Program-made: the position numbers and the translations under genes
In this document: positions 9,257 through 17,682 of the stretch, one piece after another
Layout of the letters: the number at the start of each line of letters is the position of its first letter
Position numbering within the stretch: the stretch's first letter is position 1
The notes under the pieces: model-generated
The model's input: only the letters and a program-made list of their open reading frames with translations
What the model was told of the DNA's origin: nothing
The model's database searches: none
Origin: Halalkalibacter krulwichiae
GTDB lineage: Bacteria > Bacillota > Bacilli > Bacillales > Bacillaceae_D
NCBI RefSeq assembly: GCF_002109385.1
Contig: NZ_CP020814.1
Coordinates: 1,261,001 to 1,325,000 of the forward strand
DNA length: 64,000 bases
Direction of reading: 5' to 3'

Positions 9257-9707
9257 CTATTTTTGGATACAGATACAGCTATTAATATAAATTTGTGTCA
9301 TCATGTCTTGCTTCCAATCTTTATCACAAGAATTATCTAGACGATATTTATAAGAGTCAAAACTGTTTTTCGATATATCCCCAAAAAATATTGGAAGGGG
9401 AAACCATTTGAGATTGGTGATACTTTTTTGAGTTTATTTTAGCCTTTAAACCATTCTGAAAAAACCATAATGATGTTACTAATAAGGCAACAGTTACACC
9501 AAAGAGTAAAAAAATAAGTGATTCATTCCAAAACATTAAAGTTTTTAAATGTTTCTTTAATGTTTTTCCTAGGTCCTGATTTGACAAAACGAATCCTAAT
9601 AATACGCCTGAAGCGCCTAAGGCGACAGAAATTTTTGTATCCAAATTATTTATCCAAAATGAAATTTTTTGATATTCCTGTTCCAATTCTTCTTTTAAAA
9701 CAAGCAA
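9257..9707 (-). pseudogene. Two-helix membrane protein like Pycsar-type 2TM effectors, frameshifted
   Basis: The first frame (116 residues, ATG 9707) has a coiled N-terminus with WINNLDTKISVALGASGVLLGFVL as helix 1 and LIFLLFGVTVALLVTSLWFF as helix 2, then SPSNIFWGYIE. Reading on in the +1 frame from about 9362 gives SYKYRLDNSCDKDWKQDMMTQIYINSC, which fits the tail of the 2TM proteins (DxK helix, 'FxG' turn, QIYINS) found beside nucleotide cyclases in anti-phage systems. Removing one A from a run of five would join the frames. No cyclase gene is nearby. The family match is from memory of motifs only. Confidence 0.5.
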
Positions 9708-9786
9708 ACTAAGTATTCAAGAAAAAATAAAATGGTTGGACTTTAGATCTAATATTGATTATTTCACTTTACTTAGTTGTAAAATC

Positions 9787-10344
9787 TTAAGGTTTAGATA
9801 AAGAGGCTAGTTTTAGTATGAAAGCACGAGTTACAATTCCAACAATGATGTAATACATGAATGAATATCTGTATCTCCACTCTACATAATTAACAAGATT
9901 GAACCACTCACAAAAAGGTTCACCAATAAAGGCATATGTTAGTGCCATAATAACCTGGGCTAAAATATAAAATTTCCATGTTCTAAAATATTGATATAAC
10001 AACATGTAAGCTACAGGTACCATTTCAAAAGGAAAGGCCCAAGGAATAATCGGTAGGAATGCAATGGGGTAATCCCAAAAACTATATTGTGCACCAACTA
10101 CATCTAATAAGGTTGTTATCATCATAATTATGGTACCAAATAATAAAATTTCTAAAATAATGTTCCGTTTAACAAGTTTAACCCATATAACCCAAGGCAC
10201 AATTAAAAAACCAACTAACATCCACCATTCCCAAGTTAAAAACTCATTTTTTAGCCAACCATTTAACTCTAAATGATACAGCTTATCTTCTAATAAACGG
10301 ATTTCTTTAAGATTTTCAACTATATTATCTATTGATATCACCAC
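9787..10344 (-). CDS. CBO0543-like multi-helix membrane protein
   Basis: A 185-residue protein with five or six hydrophobic helices. The motif series LLDVVGAQYSFWDYPIAFLPIIPWAFPFE, YMLLYQYF, FIGEPFCEWFNLVNYVEWRYRYSFMYYIIVGI matches the CBO0543 family of uncharacterised membrane proteins in spore-forming Firmicutes. The start at 10344 is preceded by a weak ribosome site. No function is known. Confidence 0.7.
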   Translation of the reverse strand: MVISIDNIVENLKEIRLLEDKLYHLELNGWLKNEFLTWEWWMLVGFLIVPWVIWVKLVKRNIILEILLFGTIIMMITTLLDVVGAQYSFWDYPIAFLPIIPWAFPFEMVPVAYMLLYQYFRTWKFYILAQVIMALTYAFIGEPFCEWFNLVNYVEWRYRYSFMYYIIVGIVTRAFILKLASLSKP

Positions 10345-10430
10345 TATATTTTAATGAAAATTCATTACATTCCTAGCTCCGTTATAGTATGCCCTTTTTT
10401 TGTCATGTCTTTTCTTCTTAAATAAAAATT

Positions 10431-10457
10431 CCGTGCTAAAAGTTCTTTTAACACGGG
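10431..10457 (-). terminator. Possible terminator hairpin
   Basis: CCGTGCTAAAAG and CTTTTAACACGG form a 12-bp stem with one mismatch. A T-rich run follows on the minus strand, so it could end leftward transcription from the Tn3 remnant before the CBO0543-like gene. Confidence 0.4.
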
Positions 10458-10545
10458 TTTACTCCTTTTTAAAATGTTAAAAATCTAGATTTAAGATATA
10501 TTAATTTATAATAATGGAGAAAGAAGGCGAGCACCTTGCTCAATA

Positions 10546-10583
10546 GGGGTCCTGCCGACAAAACGCGGATATTATACGGTAAG
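10546..10583. repeat. Tn3-family terminal inverted repeat (38 bp)
   Basis: It starts GGGGTCCTGCCGAC and ends TATACGGTAAG, the pattern of Tn3-family ends. The body lies to the right and holds the 3' end of a tnpA gene read leftwards towards this end, the usual geometry. The sequence differs from the ends at 3696 and 11317, so it belongs to a different element. Confidence 0.75.
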
Positions 10584-10601
10584 ACATTTTATGGAAGTTA
10601 A

Positions 10602-10644
10602 AACCTTGATTTTTCTCCTTAGCGTAGAAAAATCAAGGTTTTAT
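10602..10644. terminator. Bidirectional terminator at the tnpA 3' end
   Basis: AACCTTGATTTTT pairs with AAAAATCAAGGTT around a 13-base loop; A and T runs on both sides allow function in both directions. Confidence 0.7.
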
Positions 10645-11316
10645 TTATATTCTAAGTGGGCGCAGGGAATGGACAGAGTTTGAAATCTCAGGTTTAAATG
10701 AATATTCACCTAAGAAGTTAATGTATTCCCATCCCAAAGGAGATATATGAGGAAGTAATTCCTCTTTATATTTTCCTGTTGTTTTCAAATGTTAAATTTC
10801 TTGTGATAGATACACGGTATTCCAAGTACTAATAGCATTTATAATGAGGTTTAAGGCGCTGGCACGTTGTAATTGATCTTGTAATGCTCTTTCTCTAAGT
10901 TCCCCATGTTTCCCAAAGAAAATAGCTCGTGCCAAGGCATTCATTGCTTCACCCTTATTTAATCCACGTTGGATTCGCCGACGTAATGTTTCGCTAGAAA
11001 TATAATCTAAGATAAACAAGGTTTTATCTATACGTCCCATCTCCCTTAAAGTTGTTGCAAGGCTATTTTGACGAGAATAAGAACCTAGTTTTCCCATGAT
11101 GAGAGAAGCAGAGATCCATCTTCAAAATTAACCCCATCTAATTCTGTAATATTAGCTTTAATCCATTCAAGCCGATTATGTAATGCATCCATTTTCTCTT
11201 CCAAGTATTCATCAACAGAAGGAGGTGCGATAAGTTCATTAAGATGCTTGTTTTGCTCCCATGTTTCTTTTGCCACTAAATAATTATCAAAATCTTGGTG
11301 TTGACGACTTCCTTTA
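10645..11316 (-). pseudogene. tnpA: Tn3 transposase remnant with internal deletion
   Basis: Read from 11316 leftwards, the frame gives SRQHQDFDNYLVAKETWEQNKHL...ALHNRLEWIKANITELDGVNFEDG, the middle of a Tn3 TnpA. It then jumps at about 11110 to MGKLGSYSRQNSLATTLREMGRIDKTLFILDYISSETLRRRIQRGLNKGEAMNALARAIFFG, the C-terminal catalytic part with the last acidic residue region. About 300 residues are missing between them. The final stretch (SPLGWEYINFLGEYSFKPE...SLRPLRI, stop 10645) is in yet another frame. The 5' half was cut off exactly where the terminal repeat at 11317 begins, so another Tn3 element landed inside this gene. Confidence 0.85.
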
Positions 11317-11495
11317 GGGGTTCCGTCAGGAAAATGCGGATTTACAACGTTAAACTATTTTTTGGAAACAAAAACCTGCTTCTCCAACTCTAAGCAGAAG
11401 AAGCAAGGTGAGGTAATATTTTCACTTGCCATAATCACGAGGTGGATTCACCATGTTCATGTAATTTATATCTTCCAGGGTAAACAATATTCACC
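11317..11495. repeat. Long inverted repeat, copy 2: Tn3-type end plus gerC 3' remnant
   Basis: This is the reverse complement of 3516-3696. It starts with a 38-bp Tn3 terminal repeat (GGGGTTCCGTCAGG..., 11317-11354) whose body lies to the right, and ends with 20 codons' worth of the gerC 3' end in antisense. The 5 bases before it are CTTTA; no matching duplication was found at 3697 (TTAGA) or 17341 (AAGGT). Confidence 0.8.
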
Positions 11496-11498
11496 AAC

Positions 11499-12025
11499 AT
11501 GTGGGAAGCGGTGCAGCTTGAAATGGAAAGAAAAAAAACTTTGCAGAAAAACATGGCATTTCAAAGATTGATTATGCAACAGTAGACAACCCATTTGCAG
11601 GAAAAGTTATTTGTGGGCATTGTGGTAGCCCATTTGGAAGAAAGGTATGGAACTCTACCGATGAAAGGCTTAGAAGAATTGTCTGGAGATGTAATGGAAA
11701 ATACAGTGTCAAAGGTGAAAAAAGCTGTCAGAACAAACATATTGACGATAAAGTCTTATACCAAGCTTTTATTAACACGTTTAATGCCATCATAGAGAAC
11801 AAAGATTATTTTTTAGAAAAATGGCAGCAGAACATAGATAGTGAAGATTATTTACAAAAATATAGAGTAAGACAGTTTATTGAGCTCATTGAAAAAGCAG
11901 AGCCAATAACAGAGTTTGATTTGGAGTTATATTTTACATTGATTAGAAAGTTTACTGTATTTGAAGGGGAAAGAATTGTTGTGAGTTTGTTAGATGAAAC
12001 GGAAATAGAATGTGAGATTGAGTAG
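11499..12025 (+). pseudogene. Large serine recombinase, C-terminal fragment
   Basis: The fragment MWEAVQLEMERKK opens in one frame and, across an A8 run at 11531-11538, continues as NFAEKHGISKIDYATVDNPFAGKVICGHCGSPFGRK...RIVWRCNGKY...CQNKHI to TAG 12023-12025. The paired CxxC and C...C form the zinc ribbon of large serine integrases, followed by the usual helical tail. About 300 N-terminal residues with the catalytic Ser domain are absent. One extra A would restore the frame. It directly abuts the repeat ending at 11495, so the join was made by a transposon-related rearrangement. Confidence 0.8.
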
Positions 12026-12215
12026 ATTATTATTGGTCTTGAAGGGTTTGTATTCTGCTATTTGGGTTGATTCTATGGAAGTTGTGTTAAAAGAAACACT
12101 CTAAAAATTGGTACAGATACGAATCCATTTGTACAGAACGTAAAGTAAAGGATTTATGAATAAACGTATACAAAATGGGAATAATATCTTTGAAAATAAA
12201 CAAGGAGGATTGAAT

Positions 12216-12653
12216 ATGTCATTAGTACCTTATGATCCATTTAGACAATTATCAAATATGAGAAGAGAATTCGATCGTTTCTTTTCGGAATTACCAATTT
12301 CGTTTGACAATGAACATGGTATAGGTGGGATTCGAGTAGATGTTCATGAAACTGAGAATGAGGTTGTGGCAACATGTGATTTACCTGGTCTTGAAAAGAA
12401 AGAAGATGTAGATATTGATATACAAAATAACAGATTAAGCATTAGTGGTTCTATCAAGCGTACCAATGAAATAAAAGAAGAAAATATGTTAAAAAAGGAA
12501 CGCTATACAGGTCGTTTTCAACGTATGATAACACTTCCAAGCCCCGTTTCACATGATGGGGTTAAAGCTACCTACAAAAATGGAATACTTGAAATAACAA
12601 TGCCAAAAGTGGCGAAGGACGTAAAAAAGAAGATAGATGTAAGTTTCCAGTAA
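12216..12653 (+). CDS. Hsp20/alpha-crystallin small heat-shock protein
   Basis: This 145-residue ATP-independent holdase starts at ATG 12216, after CAAGGAGGA. The alpha-crystallin domain spans about residues 38-145: IRVDVHETENEVVATCDLPGLEKKEDVDIDIQNNRLSISG..., and the second-last strand has YKNGILEITMPK. The N-terminus (SLVPYDPFRQLSNMRREFDRFF) is typical of spore-former Hsp18 proteins. It is tightly followed by a 57-codon gene (one base apart). Its location between Tn3 ends with ger and cwlJ genes suggests it travels with a spore module. Confidence 0.9.
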   Translation: MSLVPYDPFRQLSNMRREFDRFFSELPISFDNEHGIGGIRVDVHETENEVVATCDLPGLEKKEDVDIDIQNNRLSISGSIKRTNEIKEENMLKKERYTGRFQRMITLPSPVSHDGVKATYKNGILEITMPKVAKDVKKKIDVSFQ

Positions 12654-12654
12654 C

Positions 12655-12828
12655 ATGAGTAAATTGCTACCGGTCATGAAAGATTTCGGGTATGACTACA
12701 TGCAGGAATTAGCTAAAGAAAGTCCTGATTTGGTGGATTTGATAATTTTAACTATTCATTCACCTGAACAACAAAAGAAAAAGGTCATTTCTGAGTTAAC
12801 AGATAATATTAAGAAAAACTTTTTATAA
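12655..12828 (+). CDS. Small protein coupled to Hsp20 (57 aa)
   Basis: ATG 12655 lies one base after the hsp20 stop, so translation is probably by re-initiation. The product (MSKLLPVMKDFGYDYMQELA...) is soluble, with mixed charge and no known motif. A terminator follows at 12908. The coupling is the main reason to call it a gene. Confidence 0.5.
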   Translation: MSKLLPVMKDFGYDYMQELAKESPDLVDLIILTIHSPEQQKKKVISELTDNIKKNFL

Positions 12829-12907
12829 ATCTGATAAGGATCATAGGCTTTATATAAGCTAATAAATAATCATTATAGTACCTAAATTGTAATTAATTCA
12901 TCGAAAG

Positions 12908-12938
12908 AGAAAGACAGGTTAAATAACTTGTCTTTTTT
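12908..12938 (+). terminator. Terminator after the hsp20 operon
   Basis: AAAGACAGGTT and AACTTGTCTTT form a stem followed by a T run. Confidence 0.7.
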
Positions 12939-13013
12939 GTTTTACAATTAACAAAAGATTATTTGGTCAATTTTTGTAATAACATGTTTTCTATAACCAA
13001 CATAAATAATTAT

Positions 13014-13043
13014 GAATAACAATACCATAATTTTGTAATGCTA
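13014..13043 (+). promoter_or_regulatory. Putative sigma-G promoter of the ger operon
   Basis: GAATA at 13014-13018 fits the sigma-F/G -35 GHATR. After 18 bases AATGCTA (13037-13043) differs from CATNNTA only at the first position. It lies 30 bp before the gerA start, and ger operons are forespore genes in B. subtilis. Confidence 0.45.
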
Positions 13044-13072
13044 ACTGTAAACTAACATTTTGAGAGGATATT

Positions 13073-14437
13073 ATGTACATAAATAAAAACTTATCTGTAC
13101 ATGTCAAAGATCGATTAGATTATTGTGATGACTTAGTAATTAGGACATTTCCAGAGTTGAAAATTGAGGTATTATATTTTGGTCATCTAGTAGGGGAAGA
13201 AGAGTTGAAAAATAACATTTTACAACCTTTTTCAAATACAAATGATGAGGAAGTAAAAATTATATTAAGAAGAAAACAATATCAACAAGAAGAAGATATT
13301 AATTTAATGGTTAAGGGAGTACTTGAAGGAAAAGCATTAATAATATACCAAAATTCACTTGCGTATGTAGTGGATATTTATGTTCCTAAAACAAGAAGTG
13401 TCACTCCAGCAGAAATGGAAACAGTAATTGTAGGATCGAAAGAAGCCTTTATAGAAGATATTGGAACTAACTTGTCTATGATTAGGAGAAGGGTTAAATC
13501 AGACTATTTAAAAGTTATTAGTTATAACATAGGTACCATCACACAAACGAAAATGTATTTGTTATATATTGAGGGGATCACTTCTCCTATATTAGTTAAA
13601 GGATTGCAAGAAAAGATCAAAAACATTGATATAAAAGGAGTTAATGACTTAAATCAAGTGATACAGTATTTAGACAAGAAGCCGTTATCTGTTTTTCCGC
13701 AGTATTTTACGACGGAGAGACCAGATGTCTCGACATCTAAGTTACTTGAGGGCAGAGTTCTTTGTTTAATGGATGGCAGTCCCTACTCATTATCAACCCC
13801 AACAAATTTCTTTGAATTCTTTCAATCGCCAGATGATTATAATCAACGGTGGTTACTTGGTACTTTATCTAGGTTATTAAGATTTGCTGCACTATTTATA
13901 ACATTATTCGCTTCCGCTTTTTATGTAGCAGTGTCAATGTTTCATTATGAGATTATCCCTGTTCAATTACTTCATGAGTTTATTCGATCAAGAAGTAAAG
14001 TACCATTTAATCCAGTAATTGAGGCATTAATTATTGAAGGTATTATTGAATTGTTAAGAGAAGCAGGAGCAAGACTGCCTTCTAAAATTGGACAAACAAT
14101 TGGCATAGTTGGGGGAATAGTAATTGGTACCGCGGCAGTAGATGCTGGTTTTTCAAGCAATGTTCTAATTATTGTAGTTTCTATATCTGCCATGTCATCT
14201 TTTGTAGTACCACATATCATAATGACAGCATCTTTAAGAATTACTCGATTTTACTTTATTATTCTTGCATCCATTTTTGGTTTTTTTGGGATCATTTTTG
14301 GATTTACTATTTTAGTGATTCACCTCTGCAGGTTAAAGAATTTAGGGGAGTATTATTTAAAGCCTATATCCCCACTATCTTTGAAGGATATAAAAGATAC
14401 CATCATTCGTGCTCCTTATCAGTTTTTTAAGAAATAG
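13073..14437 (+). CDS. gerA: GerA-family germinant receptor A subunit
   Basis: This 454-residue subunit of a spore nutrient receptor (family label only, ligand unknown) starts at ATG 13073 after GAGAGGA. The N-terminal soluble domain (1 to about 230) includes VVDIYVPKTRSVTPAEMETVIVGSKEAFIEDIGTNLSMIRRR, the conserved 'EP..E..i+GpreaF.E.l.tN..liR+R' block; here the usual EP is TP. PQYFTTERPDVSTSKLLEGRVLCLMDGSP precedes the membrane half with helices and FNPVIEALIIEGIIELLREAGARLPSKIGQTIGIVGGIVIG. It is shorter at the N-terminus than most GerA proteins (about 480-500). It forms an operon with gerB (19 bp) and gerC (overlap). Confidence 0.92.
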   Translation: MYINKNLSVHVKDRLDYCDDLVIRTFPELKIEVLYFGHLVGEEELKNNILQPFSNTNDEEVKIILRRKQYQQEEDINLMVKGVLEGKALIIYQNSLAYVVDIYVPKTRSVTPAEMETVIVGSKEAFIEDIGTNLSMIRRRVKSDYLKVISYNIGTITQTKMYLLYIEGITSPILVKGLQEKIKNIDIKGVNDLNQVIQYLDKKPLSVFPQYFTTERPDVSTSKLLEGRVLCLMDGSPYSLSTPTNFFEFFQSPDDYNQRWLLGTLSRLLRFAALFITLFASAFYVAVSMFHYEIIPVQLLHEFIRSRSKVPFNPVIEALIIEGIIELLREAGARLPSKIGQTIGIVGGIVIGTAAVDAGFSSNVLIIVVSISAMSSFVVPHIIMTASLRITRFYFIILASIFGFFGIIFGFTILVIHLCRLKNLGEYYLKPISPLSLKDIKDTIIRAPYQFFKK

Positions 14438-14456
14438 GTTAAGGAGGGAGCCTTAT

Positions 14457-15539
14457 ATGCAAACTGAAAAATTGAAACCGTTCTATCTCTTTTTTATTAC
14501 TTATATGACTCAAACGGGTATAGTGCTCTTTATGTTACCTAACATGATAGCCAATTATTTTGGATATAATGGTTGGTTAATGATTATACCCATTTCAGTT
14601 TTTGCTATGATTCAAATTGGATTAATTGCTGGAATTTATTATTTTAATAAAGGAAGTTCAATTTTTCAAACAATCGAGACTTCTTTTTCAAAGGTGAATA
14701 TTATTGCCAAACCTTTGTATCTTTGTTTGAGTATATTTTGGTCCGTTTTTTCCATTACAGTTGCAAAACAATATGTACATGTTATGAAGTTTTTATACTT
14801 TCCACAAACAAATATACAATGGTTTTTACTGTTAACATTAATTCTTACGTATTACCTTGTGACAAGTGGAATCGTAACAATTGCTCACGTCTCTACATTG
14901 TTTTTCTTCTTATCAGCACCAATTATATTGCTTTTAATTTATTTTGTTCCCGATTTCTCTTTTTTGCGATTTTCTACCTTTGTTTTTAATGAACATAATG
15001 ACTTTTATGGAGGCATGATAGAGGTATATACAGCATTTCTAGGGTTTGAAGTAACACTATTCCTGTTTCCTTACATAAAAAAAGAGAAAAAGATTTTTAA
15101 ATACGTGTTTTTGGGGCACCTGTATACGACATTACTATATTTGAGTTTAACGATTTTTTGTTACGGGTTTAATAGTTTCCAACAATTAAATTATCAAGTT
15201 TATCCCGTAATAAATTTATTGCAGTATATAGAATTTGACTTTATTGAACGATTGGACTCCGCATTTTTTATATTATTTTATTTGAAGTTAATAATTACTA
15301 TAACGATGTATATATGGATTAGTTTAGTTACGTTTAAAAGAGTTGTTATGTGGAGTGCTCAACGTAGTGCTTTTGTATTATTGGTAGTTGGATACTTAGT
15401 GACATTACCATTTGTCACCAAAAATGAACTTACTTCTTTGTTATCTTTATTAGCAAAAGTTCAAATACTAATATCCATTTTCTTACCACTGTTAGTATTG
15501 ACAATTATATTTTTAAAAAGAAGGAGAAAACATGTCTAG
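14457..15539 (+). CDS. gerB: GerB-family germinant receptor permease subunit
   Basis: ATG 14457 follows AAGGAGGG at ideal distance; an upstream TTG at 14409 overlaps gerA and is not needed. The 360-residue product has about ten membrane helices from FYLFFITYMTQTGIVLFMLPNMIANYFGYNGWL, the typical GerB start, and belongs to the amino acid permease superfamily. In GerA-type receptors this subunit binds the germinant. The stop at 15539 overlaps the gerC start by 8 bases. Confidence 0.92.
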   Translation: MQTEKLKPFYLFFITYMTQTGIVLFMLPNMIANYFGYNGWLMIIPISVFAMIQIGLIAGIYYFNKGSSIFQTIETSFSKVNIIAKPLYLCLSIFWSVFSITVAKQYVHVMKFLYFPQTNIQWFLLLTLILTYYLVTSGIVTIAHVSTLFFFLSAPIILLLIYFVPDFSFLRFSTFVFNEHNDFYGGMIEVYTAFLGFEVTLFLFPYIKKEKKIFKYVFLGHLYTTLLYLSLTIFCYGFNSFQQLNYQVYPVINLLQYIEFDFIERLDSAFFILFYLKLIITITMYIWISLVTFKRVVMWSAQRSAFVLLVVGYLVTLPFVTKNELTSLLSLLAKVQILISIFLPLLVLTIIFLKRRRKHV

Positions 15540-16614
15540 AATCTTACTAATTATTCTAATATTGTTGGTACTACCGGGATGTAGGGACCAAAAAATTGTA
15601 GAAGAGTTAGGGTTTATTCATACAATAGGTTATGAGTTAATTGAAGAAGGAGAAAATTCAGGGAAACTTGAAGTGACAATATCTCTACCAGTAGCAGAAA
15701 CCTTAAAACAAAAGACAATCACTACAGTGGTTGAAACTCCGAAGGAATCTCCTATATTTTTAAATAAAAAAACAGCTAAAAATTTAGTTTCCGGGCAAGT
15801 TCGAAGTATTTTAATTGGAGAGAAACTAGCAGAAAAGGGAGTATGGGATTTAATTGACACATTTTATCGAGACCCTGTTTCAAGACCTACAGTAAAACTG
15901 TCAATAGTAAAAAGCAATCCAAAACAATTATTATCAAAGGACTATTCAGAATATCAAATGGTTGACATTGTAATCGAAAATATTCTAAAAAAAGAAGCAA
16001 GGTTAAATACAATTCCTGAAATGGATATACATAAATTTGCAAAAGATTACCTAGACGATGCTATTGATCCTATTGCTCCTATTATTTTACAATCGGAAGA
16101 CGGAATAATGTCGGACGGAATAGGGTTATTTAGTGGTGACCAGTTAAAAACAACCATACCAGCCATACAAGCAAGAATCTTTTTTTTACTAACTGGAGAG
16201 TTTAAAGAAGGTGATTTATTAATTAAAAACGAAGAAGAAAAAGTATTATTTAGTTTTATAACGAATAAAAGAAGTATAGATGTTACACTAGGAGATAAAG
16301 AAGAAATAGATGTGAAGTTGTCAATTGATTTTAAAGGCTTCTTACTGGAATACCAAGGAAATAAAGACATCACTAATGAAAAAGAAATAGAAGCATTAGA
16401 GAATTACATTCAAGAAAATATTGAAAATCAAATACGAGATATATTGGAAACTATGAAGGAACATCAAATAGATAACCTCGGTTTAGGAAAGTATATAAAA
16501 CAAAAAATGGATTATCAAACATGGAAAAACTTGGACTGGCCCAAGACAATTGACAGGTTGAATGTTACCCCTAGTGTTACCGTTAAAATAATTGATACCG
16601 GGATGGTTAAATAA
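15532..16614 (+). CDS. gerC: Ger(x)C-family germination lipoprotein
   Basis: This 360-residue lipoprotein has signal MSRILLIILILLVLPGC with the lipobox Cys at residue 17. The body includes RDQKIVEELGFIHTIGYELIEEG at the start and IQENIENQIRDILETMKEHQIDNLGLGKYIKQ near the end, a conserved GerC C-terminal motif. It overlaps gerB, so the three subunits are translated together. It anchors to the spore inner membrane. The lipid attachment site looks intact. Confidence 0.92.
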   Translation: MSRILLIILILLVLPGCRDQKIVEELGFIHTIGYELIEEGENSGKLEVTISLPVAETLKQKTITTVVETPKESPIFLNKKTAKNLVSGQVRSILIGEKLAEKGVWDLIDTFYRDPVSRPTVKLSIVKSNPKQLLSKDYSEYQMVDIVIENILKKEARLNTIPEMDIHKFAKDYLDDAIDPIAPIILQSEDGIMSDGIGLFSGDQLKTTIPAIQARIFFLLTGEFKEGDLLIKNEEEKVLFSFITNKRSIDVTLGDKEEIDVKLSIDFKGFLLEYQGNKDITNEKEIEALENYIQENIENQIRDILETMKEHQIDNLGLGKYIKQKMDYQTWKNLDWPKTIDRLNVTPSVTVKIIDTGMVK

Positions 16615-16691
16615 AAAAATTTGCTGAGTATTTATCATGGCTTTAATGAATAGTATTTAAGTACGACTTAGTTTATGCAAAGGAGGGCATC

Positions 16692-17123
16692 ATGGCTGTA
16701 ATAAAGGCAAGTTATAATGATAAAAGACTTCTAGCAAGACTTATCCGTGCGGAAGCAGAAGGTGAAGGGGAGCAAGGAATGTTATTAGTCGCCAATGTTT
16801 GTGTAAATAGAGTACGAGTAAGGTGTTTAGATTTTGTTGATATTAATTCTGTAGAACGAATGGTTTGGCAGTCCCCTGGAGGATTTGAAGCCGTACACCA
16901 TCCATACTTTTATCAAAGGGCAAGAGAAAAAGAAATCAGATTAGCAGAACGAATAATTAATGGTGAAAGGCATCATCCAGCAGAACGAGCACTATGGTTT
17001 TTTAGACCGAATGGCACTTGCCCTGCCCAGTGGTGGAATCAGTGGAACAGTGGCCGATATAAACTTCATTGCTTCTACTCACCTGTTGAATCCGAATGTC
17101 CAGATGTATATAGGGTTTATTGA
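16692..17123 (+). CDS. cwlJ: CwlJ-type spore cortex-lytic hydrolase, copy 1
   Basis: This 143-residue Hydrolase_2 protein degrades cortex peptidoglycan on germination and is triggered by Ca-dipicolinate in B. subtilis. The family core is LLARLIRAEAEGEGEQGMLLVANVCVNRV (catalytic Glu within AEAEGE), WQSPGGFEAV and ALWFFRPNGTCPAQWW near the C-terminus. ATG 16692 follows AAAGGAGGGC. There is no signal peptide, as in CwlJ, which is placed in the coat layer from the mother cell. It follows gerABC by 77 bp. Another copy at 34663 is about 85% identical by eye. The usual partner gerQ is not present. Confidence 0.92.
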   Translation: MAVIKASYNDKRLLARLIRAEAEGEGEQGMLLVANVCVNRVRVRCLDFVDINSVERMVWQSPGGFEAVHHPYFYQRAREKEIRLAERIINGERHHPAERALWFFRPNGTCPAQWWNQWNSGRYKLHCFYSPVESECPDVYRVY

Positions 17124-17191
17124 ATATAACAATAATCTCTAAGAAAATTGTAAAGAAAAATAAACAAAAGAAACTTAAGCAAGCTTAAGTC

Positions 17192-17239
17192 AGACTGTAG
17201 ACAAACTCATGAAAATTGAGTTTGCTTACAGTCTTTTTT
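17192..17239 (+). terminator. Terminator of cwlJ
   Basis: AGACTGTAGACAAACTCA (17192-17209) pairs with TGAGTTTGCTTACAGTCT and is followed by six T. Confidence 0.85.
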
Positions 17240-17280
17240 GATTTAAACTTGTATTAAGAAAATCTTGAGGTGATAAATAT

Positions 17281-17340
17281 GGGGTACCGTCAGGAAAATA
17301 GGCTTAGCGTTGTAAATCCGCATTTTCCTGACGGTACCCC
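17281..17340. repeat. Two Tn3-type terminal repeats back to back
   Basis: The 60-bp block begins GGGGTACCGTCAGGAAAAT and ends with the exact reverse complement of those 19 bases. The right part (17303-17340) is a full 38-bp end of the same type as 3659-3696 and 11317-11354; the left part is a truncated end. No internal transposon sequence is left between them. The block closes the segment starting with the repeat at 11317. Confidence 0.85.
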
Positions 17341-17383
17341 AAGGTTGAAAAAACACAACATTTAATAAAAGAATCAGTTACTA

Positions 17384-17430
17384 AAAAGCCAAGGGCAGCG
17401 AATCTTGTATAATCGCTGTCCTTGGCTTTT
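17384..17430. terminator. Hairpin terminator
   Basis: AAAAGCCAAGGGCAGCGA pairs with TCGCTGTCCTTGGCTTTT with one mismatch. It is a strong stem that can work in both directions. Confidence 0.75.
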
Positions 17431-17682
17431 CACGCTTGGTATTGGATTCAAGTTTATAGTATTATTTTTAACACTATGTTATACGAATGTATCTATATGT
17501 TAATAAAGTGCGTACTTTCAAAAGTATAACATACGTAATATACTGATTTTGCTCAAGTAATAGCGAGCTTAAAAAATACTACCAAACCTTAAGGGAATAC
17601 TGCTACAAGTATGGTGAGATGAAGTGAAACTTCATTTAATAATTTATACATGTTGTTGCTTTTTACGAAAGGAGAGGTCCGC

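Noticed and set aside
11595..11795. 66-codon plus-strand frame
   Set aside because: It is out of frame with the large serine recombinase, whose zinc-ribbon coding frame covers the same bases.
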